A DNA stretch of 6,496 bases from Actinomycetota bacterium (GTDB lineage: Bacteria > Actinomycetota > UBA4738 > HRBIN12): assembly GCA_005885325.1 (NCBI GenBank), contig VAYX01000174.1, forward strand, positions 1 through 6,496, written 5' to 3'. The notes beneath the pieces were generated by a model that did no database searches, had not been told where the DNA came from, and saw nothing but the letters and a program-made list of their open reading frames with translations. Position numbers and translations under genes: made by a program. Positions 1 through 6,496 of the stretch are shown piece by piece. Position 1 is the stretch's first letter; every line of letters begins with the position of its first letter.

Positions 1-1135
1 GGGCGGGCCCGAGCTCGAAGAGCACGTCGCGCGAGGCGTAGAGCGGCTGCGCGACCGCCGCGATGACCAGGATGACCGCCACCGCCTGCCGGAGCCTGTG
101 CGGTCGCTCCGCCATGAGTCGCCCGAGGGCGTCGAGCCCGATCGCCGCCGTGACCGCGAGCGCCGGGATCAGCAGCAGGCAGTACTGAGGCCGGAAGTGG
201 AGGCCCACGGCGAATCCAACGCACGACGCGACGGCCAGGAGGAGGACGAAGATCTTCCGGGATCGCAGCGAGTCCCGCAGGAGGGCGCCGAGCCCGATCA
301 CGACGAGCGTGAGCGTGACGGAGGAGGACGGCGCGACGGCCACGAATCGGCCGCCGAGGTTACCCACGCTCGCCGACAGCGAGGCCGAGTAGGTCGATCC
401 GTAGACGAACGACCAGAACAGGAAGGTCCCGAGGGTCCCGGCCAGCAGAAGCCAGAGACACACGAGCACGAAGGGGGCGACGGCGCCGCCCAGGAACAGG
501 GCCACCGCGCGAAGGCGTTGCGGCCAGGGGGCGATCTGGTCGTCGCCGGTCGACGGGTCGCCGCCGGTCGACAGGATGAGATAGAGCGCACCGCCGAGGA
601 CGAAGGCCGCCGCGCTCTGCTTCATGAGGAACGCCAGGCCGAAGAGGAGCCCGCCGGCCACGAGCAAGAGCGGCGGGCGGCTCCGCGCCAGCGGCTGCAG
701 GACGATCGAGCCGGCGATCACGAAGAGCAGGACGAAGTGCTCGGCGTAGGCCGCGAAGCCGAGGATCTTCGGGTTCAGCGCCTGCGTCGCGTAGAGGGCG
801 GCCGCGACGACGCCCGCCGTCGGCCCGGCTAGGCTCCGGGCCAGGACGAACATCAGGACCGTCGCCACCGAGGTCACGACGATGAGGCCGAGATGGATCC
901 CGGTGGTGGTGTGACCGAACACGGCGAGGATCAGCGCGTAGGCGACGTAGATGCCCGGCGCCTTCAGATTGTAGGCGGCGGCGTAGGGCGGCACGCCCTC
1001 GAGAAGGAGCTGGCCGAAGTACGCGTACTCGCCCTCGTCGCGATCGAGCGGGAGGTCGAGCAGCCGGAGGCGAATCGCCGCCGCCCCCACGAGGATGAGG
1101 CCGAGGGCGAGCCAGGTGACGACGCGGGACTTCAC
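1..1135 (-). CDS. GT-C membrane glycosyltransferase GT3 (ArnT/PMT-like), 3' end outside window
   Basis: The reading frame stays open from a GTG at 1135-1133 to the left edge, giving 378 residues of a protein probably about 530 long, judged from its paralogue GT1. Residues 1-28 form a signal-anchor-like first membrane helix, followed by the first extracytoplasmic loop with PLDRDEGEYAYFGQLLL (residues 29-45). The acidic DRDEGE cluster is where GT-C enzymes carry their catalytic Asp/Glu. Further landmarks shared with GT1 are GIHLGL (79-84), AAYAEHF (128-134), the KQS block (172-174) and HFRPQYCLLL (313-322). Many hydrophobic stretches indicate a polytopic inner-membrane protein. The C-terminal soluble domain is beyond the window. 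By family, such enzymes move a sugar from a polyprenyl-phosphate donor to a lipid, glycan or protein acceptor on the outer face of the membrane; the acceptor here is unknown. The start is supported by an AGAGGA ribosome-binding site and a 4-bp GTGA overlap with the end of GT2. Family membership is fairly sure, substrate is not. Confidence 0.85.
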   Translation of the reverse strand, partial: MKSRVVTWLALGLILVGAAAIRLRLLDLPLDRDEGEYAYFGQLLLEGVPPYAAAYNLKAPGIYVAYALILAVFGHTTTGIHLGLIVVTSVATVLMFVLARSLAGPTAGVVAAALYATQALNPKILGFAAYAEHFVLLFVIAGSIVLQPLARSRPPLLLVAGGLLFGLAFLMKQSAAAFVLGGALYLILSTGGDPSTGDDQIAPWPQRLRAVALFLGGAVAPFVLVCLWLLLAGTLGTFLFWSFVYGSTYSASLSASVGNLGGRFVAVAPSSSVTLTLVVIGLGALLRDSLRSRKIFVLLLAVASCVGFAVGLHFRPQYCLLLIPALAVTAAIGLDALGRLMAERPHRLRQAVAVILVIAAVAQPLYASRDVLFELGPA

Positions 1136-1142
1136 GGGCGAA

Positions 1143-1148
1143 TCCTCT
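1143..1148 (-). promoter_or_regulatory. Ribosome-binding site of GT3
   Basis: AGAGGA on the minus strand, 7 nt upstream of the GTG at 1135, inside the last codons of GT2. It is the best Shine-Dalgarno match in the window and decides the GTG start of GT3. Confidence 0.6.
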
Positions 1149-1575
1149 GATACAGCGTGACTCTCGCCCGATTGCTGGGAACGCGGAAGACGAGGCGGTC
1201 CGGCTCCGGGATGTTCTCCCAGATCGTGTCGATCACGGGGAGGTCGATCCGCCGGTAGTGGCTCTCTGTCACCTCGGACCTCAGGAACTGGATCGTGCGG
1301 CCGGCGTCTTCGGTCGCCCCGGGCGCGGCCGGTCGGAACCGGAAGAAGAAGCGCACGACGGCCCACTCGGGCGGCGGCCAGCCGGCGAGGCTCTGGCAGC
1401 CCTGTCCGCCGCGCACCTCGAGCTTCGTGTAGAAGCGGAGCGGCAGGTCGCCGTAGGAGATGAAGACTCGGTCACCAGGTCGGGCCGCGCCCCTGAGGTA
1501 CGTGACCATCCCTTCGATGGGCCCGGGGACATGGTGAACGATCTCGTCCGCATACTTGTACAACGTGACCGTGAG

Positions 1576-1578
1576 TCA
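1576..1578 (-). other. Internal in-frame TGA codon in GT2
   Basis: On the minus strand this reads TGA between ...GDLVFAG and LTVTLYKYADE..., and both sides are in the same frame. A single base change to TGG, CGA or GGA would restore one continuous 518-residue protein. No Shine-Dalgarno-like sequence precedes the first possible restart (TTG at 1563-1561), so independent translation of the distal part is not obvious. Confidence 0.85.
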
Positions 1579-2687
1579 CCCGGCGAAGACGAGATCGCCC
1601 CGGTCGATCAGGAGCGCCAGCAGCAGGACCGCCACGGCCAGCGCGCGGCTTCCCTGGGCGATGAACCGAACGATTCTCGCCTGGAGGAGCGCCAGGACGG
1701 GCAGGAGCGTGAGGGCATACCGGAAGAAGACGAACGGAACCAGGGCCACCACCAGAACGTGCGCCACCGTGAACACGACGAGAAACAGGCAGGCCCGCGT
1801 CTCGGGCGCGGCGAAGTCGATTCGCGCCCACTTCATGGCGGCGACCACGGTGAGGGCGGTGACGAGGGGCACGGCGGAAAACGCGTAGACCTCGATCCGG
1901 GTCACGTACCAGAGGAGGCTCGTCAGATAGGTCGCGGCGGAGTTGAGGGAGAGCAGGTTCCCGCTCTTGCCGCCGAGGTCCGATCCGAACAGCCAGGGGA
2001 AATTCAGCGCGACCGCGGCCGCCAGCGCGGCCGCGAGCCAGGGCAGCGTCGCGCGATCGAACCGCGCGACGACGGAGCCGAGCACCAGACCCGCCACGGC
2101 GCCGAAGAAGAGGAGCTGGCTCGTGTGCAGCAGCATGGTGAGCGACAGGGCCAGGCCCGCGGCGGCGAGGCGCGGGCGCTCGCGCAGCGAGAAGAAGAAG
2201 TAGAGGATCCAGATCGAGGCGAAGATGGCCAGGCTGTAGTAGCGGCACTGGCGCACGTGCAGCAGGAACGGCACGGAGAAGAGCAGGGAGGCCGCGGCGA
2301 GGTGCGCGGTGATCCAGTCGTCGAACACCCGTCGCGCCAGGAGGTACATGGACGGCACCGAGAGCAGACCCAGCAGAGCAAACGGAAGCCGCGCGGCGAA
2401 CGTGCCCACGCCGAAGAGCTTGAAGGAAGCGGCGGCGACGTAGATGGGCAGCCAGGGAGTCTGCCGCCAGACGTAGTTCTGGTCGTAGTCCTGACCGCAC
2501 TCCTGCGAGACGAGGCTCGCGCCGTCCCAGGCGAGCGGAACGCCGAACCGGAGGACACGCTCGGCCAGCAACGCCGTCTCCGCCTCGTCGTCCCACAGAT
2601 AGCGCTGCCCGAGGCCGGCGAAGATGAGAAGGGCACCGAGGACAACGCCCAGCGCCACCAGGGCGCCGACGCCGGCCTGCCGGGACA

Positions 2688-4278
2688 TCAAGCCTTTCGC
2701 TCGAAGACCGCGACCCACACGGGCGAGAGCGGTGTGTAGGCCGCCGCTTCGCGGCCCCACACGTACCTCGTCCCGCGGTCCATGATGTCCGCGACTCCGA
2801 CGCGCTCGAAGCCTTCCTGATATCGCGGCCACCACCGGAACAGCGTGCGATCGGACATCTGCCCGACGTTCCAGGACACCGCGACGTTGACCAGGACGAC
2901 GAACCGCGGTCGCGCCGCTTCGATCTCTTCGATCATCCGGCGCTGCATCTCCGCGGCGTAGGGCTGATTCTCCATCAGGGGATACATGTAGATATAACCC
3001 GTCGCCGCGCGCCGGCCCGCATAGAAGTAGATCTGTGGCTCGGAGCCGATGACCGCGATCCGGTCTGTGGGCGCGCTGTGCGCCCGGAGCCAGCGCCCGA
3101 TCTCCAGCGACTCGGGCAGGGGATTTCGCGGCGGCGCCAGCGCGCGCGCCAGATCGGCGGGCGGCGTTTGGAACAGGATCGCGCGCTCGGCCCACGCGAA
3201 ATGTCCGAGTGGCACCGCGATCAGCGCCGCACACAGCGCATACCGGAGCGCCGGGGCCCGCGACACGCGACGGGCCAGCGCGTCCGCACCGAGCCCGGCC
3301 AGGAGAGCGCCGGCGGGAGTCAGGAGGAGGAAATACTGATTTCGAAAGTAGAGACCGACGGAGACCCCGGCCAGCGCGCAGACCGACAGGAGGAGGATGA
3401 AAGACCGTCCAGCGCGCGCCTGAGAGTCCCAGAAGAGAGCGGCGACGCCGACCAGGGCGGGGAGCACGACCAGATAGGCCGAGCTCAGGATGGAGTGCGT
3501 CGCGAGCGCGAGCAGCAGGAGGCCGACCGCCGGCGGGGTCGTCGACGCGTAGTGGGACGTGTAGACGACCGTCCAGAACCAGAAGCGGTCGAAGAGGCCG
3601 GCGGCGGCGAAGCCGGCACAGACGATCGCGAACGGAATCAGCGCTCCGGCGACGACGGCGAGCGCCGGGGACACTCGATGTCTCCAGTCGTCGCGCTCCG
3701 CGGGCGGCCCCGGTGTGAGAAAGGCGTACAGCGCGGCAAACAGGACGAAGGCCCCGCCGCTCTGCTTGATGATGAAGGCAAGACCCACGAGAACGCCGCT
3801 CGCGAAGAAGGCGAGGAGCCGCCGCGACTCGACCGCCCGGAGCAGCACGAGGACGCCGGCCAGCGCGGGAAGGAGCAGGAAGTGCTCGGCGTACGCGGCG
3901 AGGCCCTGGAGCCTGGGGCTGAGCGACAGGACGGCGAAGACGGCGGCCGACGAGACGGCCACGGTCCGGCTGAAGAGCCGGGCCGCGACGAGGAACACGA
4001 CGATGCTCGTGGCCGCGTTGACGACGAGCAGCCCCAGATGGATCCCGGCGATCGATCGCCCGAAGAGGGCGAGCGCGGCGGCGTAGGCGGCGTACACGCC
4101 GGGGAGCTTGGCGTGATACGCCGTCGCGTACGGCGGGATTCCCTGGAGCAGGAGCTGCCCGAAGTAGGCGTACTCGCCCTCGTCCCGGTCGAGCGGCGCC
4201 TCGAGCAGGCGAAGCCTCACCGCCCCGGTCCCGAGGAGCACGAGGGCCAGCAGAATCCAGGCTCCGAGGCCCGGTCGC

Positions 4279-4286
<8 letters not shown>
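2688..4286 (-). CDS. GT-C membrane glycosyltransferase GT1 (ArnT/PMT-like)
   Basis: A complete 532-residue protein with a GTG start (4286-4284) and TGA stop (2690-2688). Residue 8 to about 27 form the first membrane helix. The first outer loop holds PLDRDEGEYAYFGQLLL (31-47), whose acidic residues correspond to the metal- or catalysis-related Asp/Glu of GT-C glycosyltransferases. Other landmarks are GIHLGL (81-86), AAYAEHF (130-136), KQS (174-176) and YFRNQYFLLL (313-322). About ten to twelve hydrophobic segments extend to about residue 366. A soluble C-terminal domain follows (about 395-532) with DRIAVIGSEPQIYFYAGRR, probably extracytoplasmic. The family uses polyprenyl-phosphate-linked sugars at the membrane; donor and acceptor cannot be named from sequence. 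The start overlaps the end of livF by 8 bp (GTGAATAA) with no clear Shine-Dalgarno sequence, so translation probably depends on coupling to livF. Paralogous to GT3, at very roughly half identical residues by eye over the first 190 positions. Confidence 0.88.
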
Positions 4287-4941
<655 letters not shown>

Positions 4942-4949
<8 letters not shown>

Positions 4950-5730
4950 CGTGCGCTCCCCGCGGAACGGCGCCTCGCCGGCCCAGATACGCCTCGATGA
5001 CCCGCGGGCTCGCCTGGACTTCTCGCGGGGAGCCCTCCGCGATCTTCTCGCCGTGATCCAGAACCGTCACCCGATCGGAGACCTCCATGACCACGCGCAT
5101 GTTGTGCTCGATCAGGATGATCGCGAGCTCCAGGTCGGCGACGAGCCCGCGCAGCAAGCGCATGAGCGAGCCCGCCTCGCCCTGGGTCATGCCGGCGGTC
5201 GGCTCGTCCAGCAGCAGGAGCGCGGGCTCGGAGGCCAGCGCGCGCGCCAGCTCGAGCCGCCGGCGGTCGCCGTACGGCAGGTTGCGCGCGACGAGGTTGG
5301 CGTTGGCCTGCAGGCCGACGCGGTCGAGCAGGCCGAGCGCGCGCGCCGCCAGGTCGGACTCGGCCCGGCGGAAGCGCGGGCTGTGCGAGAGGACGTCCCA
5401 CAGACCGAGCGTGATGCGCGAGTTCATGCCGACGAGGACGTTTTCGATGGCGGTCATGTTGGCGAAGAGCCGGATGTTCTGGAACGTCCGGCAGACGCCG
5501 AGGGTCGTGATCTGGTCGGGGCGCAGGCCGAGGAGGGCCTGACCGCGGAAGGTCACGCTGCCCTCGTCCGGGACGTAGAGCCCGGTGAAGACGTTGAAGA
5601 GCGTCGTCTTCCCGGCCCCGTTCGGGCCGATGATCGACGCGATGCCGCGCTCGAGCGCGAAATCCACGCGGTGCAGGGCGGTGAGGCCTCCGAACCGCTT
5701 GGTGACGCCTCGGGCCTCGAACAGCGGCAT
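4942..5730 (-). CDS. livG: LivG, branched-chain amino-acid ABC transporter ATP-binding protein
   Basis: A complete 262-residue cytoplasmic ATPase, the usual length for LivG (about 255). It pairs with LivF on the LivHM permease to drive uptake of branched-chain or related hydrophobic amino acids delivered by a periplasmic binding protein. Motifs in order: KRFGGLTAL near the N-terminus, Walker A GPNGAGKTT (35-43), Q-loop RTFQNIRLF (Q84), signature LPYGDRRRLELARAL (151-165), Walker B LLLLDEPTAGM (171-181, D175/E176) and H-loop IEHNM (H209). The C-terminal SPRVIEAYLG is typical of the Liv ATPases. The signature region has LPYGDR where the family more often shows LSYGQQ or LPYGDQ, a mild variation. 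ATG at 5730-5728 follows the livM stop with no gap, behind a G-run (GGGGGG, 5740-5735) that may serve as a weak ribosome-binding site. The 3' end overlaps livF by 8 bp (GTGCTTAA). All catalytic motifs are present, so it should be functional; the transported substrate within the Liv/HAAT family is not determined. Confidence 0.95.
4956..4961 (-). promoter_or_regulatory. Ribosome-binding site of livF
   Basis: GGGGAG on the minus strand, 6 nt upstream of the GTG at 4949, within the 3' end of livG. It supports the GTG start, which gives the canonical LivF N-terminus. Confidence 0.5.
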
Positions 5731-6496
5731 TCAGCCCCCCGGCGTCGTGAGCTCGCGCTGGCGCCGCCGCGCCGGGAAGATGCCCTGCGGGCGGAAGATC
5801 ATCATCAGCACGAGGATGATGCCGAAGACCATCCGCTCGTACTTGGCCGGCTCGAACTGGGTCGGGAGGTCGGCGAGGCTGTAGCCGAGCACGGTGACCC
5901 CGGCGTTCTTCAGCTCGTTGAGCCAGAGCGAGAATCCCTTGAGCACCTGGAGATTGAGCACGGTCACGACGGTCGCGCCGAGGATGGCGCCGGGAATCGA
6001 GCCCATGCCGCCGAGGATGACCATGGCGAGGACGCCGATCGACTCGAGAAACGTGAACGACTCCGGGTTGATGAAGACCTGCTTGGCCGAGAACAGCACG
6101 CCCATGACGCCGGCGAACGACGCGCCGCAGGCGAACGCCATGAGCTTCATCCGCACCAGGGGCACGCCCATGGCCCGCGCGGCCAGCTCGTCCTCGCGGA
6201 TCGCCTCCCAGGCACGGCCGATGTGGGAGTCCTCCAGGCGGCGGTTGACGATGACGACGACGACCACGAGGAGCAGGACCAGGAAATAGAAGTACTCGCC
6301 GTACGGCAGCCCGAAGGGCGTCGGCGGTCGGGAGATGGGGGTGATCCCCTTGGGGCCGTTGGTGAGGTTGATCGGCTTGTCGAGATTGTTGGCGAGGACG
6401 CGGATGACCTCGCCGAAGCCCAGCGTGACGATCGCGAGGTAGTCACCGTGGAGCCGCAGTACCGGCAGGCCGAGGAGAATTCCGGTGACGGCCGCG
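5731..6496 (-). CDS. livM: LivM, branched-chain amino-acid ABC transporter permease, 5' end outside window
   Basis: The C-terminal 254 residues of an inner-membrane permease. The frame is open to the right edge, so the first perhaps 60-100 residues are missing (family about 300-350). The visible part begins AAVTGILLGLPVLRLHGDYL and continues AIVTLGFGEVIR, the hallmark block of LivM. Next come TNGPKGITPI, a strongly hydrophobic helix (YFYFLVLLLVVVVIV), and the cytoplasmic coupling region GRAWEAIREDELAARAMGV that contacts the ATPases. The remaining helices include FAGVMGVLF and LAMVILGGMGSIPGAILGA. The final helix (MVFGIILVLMMIFRPQGIF) and a short basic tail end the protein. LivM forms the membrane channel with LivH, whose gene would be expected just upstream, outside the window. 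An internal GTG at 6267 is not the real start because conserved LivM sequence continues upstream of it. The stop TGA (5733-5731) directly abuts the livG ATG and is in the same frame. Confidence 0.95.
   Translation of the reverse strand, partial: AAVTGILLGLPVLRLHGDYLAIVTLGFGEVIRVLANNLDKPINLTNGPKGITPISRPPTPFGLPYGEYFYFLVLLLVVVVVIVNRRLEDSHIGRAWEAIREDELAARAMGVPLVRMKLMAFACGASFAGVMGVLFSAKQVFINPESFTFLESIGVLAMVILGGMGSIPGAILGATVVTVLNLQVLKGFSLWLNELKNAGVTVLGYSLADLPTQFEPAKYERMVFGIILVLMMIFRPQGIFPARRRQRELTTPGG

Larger units (their letters stand above)
1132..2688 (-). pseudogene. GT-C membrane glycosyltransferase GT2, interrupted by an in-frame TGA
   Basis: A 518-codon frame starts at ATG 2688-2686 and ends at TGA 1134-1132, but carries an internal TGA at 1578-1576 (codon 371). 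The first 370 residues are a polytopic membrane domain. It has an N-terminal helix (about 8-25), then LWDDEAETALLAERVL (31-46), whose DDE cluster matches the acidic first-loop motif of GT-C enzymes, and then repeated hydrophobic segments up to about residue 361. The 147 residues after the TGA are in the same frame and form a soluble domain (ADEIVHHVPGPIEG, then GDRVFISYGDLPLRFYTKL). This resembles the periplasmic C-terminal domain usual in such proteins, and the joined length is close to that of GT1 (532). The start overlaps the GT1 stop by one base (TGATG) behind a weak AAAGG. An upstream in-frame extension to 3234 is rejected because it lies inside GT1. It could be a real nonsense mutant, a sequencing error, or a read-through product. 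Distant from GT1/GT3 in sequence; substrate unknown. Confidence 0.8.

Noticed and set aside
98..832. 244-codon open frame on the plus strand
   Set aside because: It mirrors the GT3 coding frame on the minus strand, which shows clear family motifs throughout.
1132..1563. A separate small gene of 143 residues starting at TTG 1563
   Set aside because: It is in the same frame as GT2 upstream of the TGA, lacks a ribosome-binding site, and looks like the C-terminal domain of that enzyme.
1576..1578. Selenocysteine or an alternative genetic code (TGA = Trp) explaining the GT2 stop
   Set aside because: I see no convincing SECIS-like hairpin just downstream, and glycosyltransferases of this type are not known selenoproteins. 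Elsewhere TGA ends livM and GT1 at sensible positions; reading through GT1's would give nonsense sequence.
1258..2739. 493-codon open frame on the plus strand
   Set aside because: It lies antisense to GT2 and GT3 coding sequence. Its translation is low-complexity Arg/Glu/Gly/Gln with no recognisable domain, a typical GC-rich shadow of the real minus-strand frame.
2689..3234. N-terminal extension of GT2 by 182 residues
   Set aside because: It would lie wholly inside GT1 in another frame and is Arg/Ala/Gly-rich with no membrane character. The ATG at 2688 overlapping the GT1 stop is the natural start.
5731..6267. Short LivM starting at the internal GTG 6267
   Set aside because: The frame continues upstream with the conserved LivM block around GDYLAIVTLGFGE, so this is only an internal codon of a longer gene cut by the window edge.

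Overview
The window is a GC-rich (roughly two thirds G+C by eye) bacterial segment that is almost entirely coding, with every gene I can support on the minus strand. Transcription therefore runs from the right edge to the left. The reading frames show strong third-position G/C bias, which also produces many long spurious open frames on the plus strand. The Liv-type amino-acid transporter genes and the polyprenyl-phosphate-sugar type (GT-C) glycosyltransferases fit a Gram-negative-like environmental bacterium. Proteobacteria or a Rokubacteria/Methylomirabilota-like lineage are plausible, but this is a weak inference because no rRNA or phylogenetic marker is present.

Right half (about 4279-6496): the distal end of a branched-chain/hydrophobic amino-acid ABC transporter operon in the order livM (permease, 5' end outside the window), livG (ATPase), livF (second ATPase). 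The livF reading frame is broken. Right after its Q-loop region, about 31 nt appear to be missing relative to the family, so the N-terminal and C-terminal halves lie in different frames.

Left half (1 to about 4286): three consecutive membrane glycosyltransferases of the GT-C fold (ArnT/PMT-like, GT39/GT83-type), called here GT1, GT2 and GT3 in transcription order. GT1 and GT3 are clear paralogues sharing the DRDEGEYAYFGQLLL signature. GT2 is a more distant member with a WDDEAETALLAERVL signature. GT2 carries an in-frame TGA that splits it into a 370-residue membrane part and a 147-residue C-terminal part. GT3 runs off the left edge.

There are no intergenic gaps. The junctions are livM/livG TGA directly abutting ATG, livG/livF 8-bp overlap, livF/GT1 8-bp overlap, GT1/GT2 1-bp overlap and GT2/GT3 4-bp overlap. 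This looks like one long translationally coupled transcript in which envelope or secondary glycosylation genes follow an amino-acid importer. No promoter, terminator, tRNA, rRNA, CRISPR, insertion sequence or long repeat was seen. The points most worth checking are the two gene-breaking lesions (livF deletion, GT2 nonsense codon) and the coupling of Liv genes to GT-C genes. I found no clear new system.
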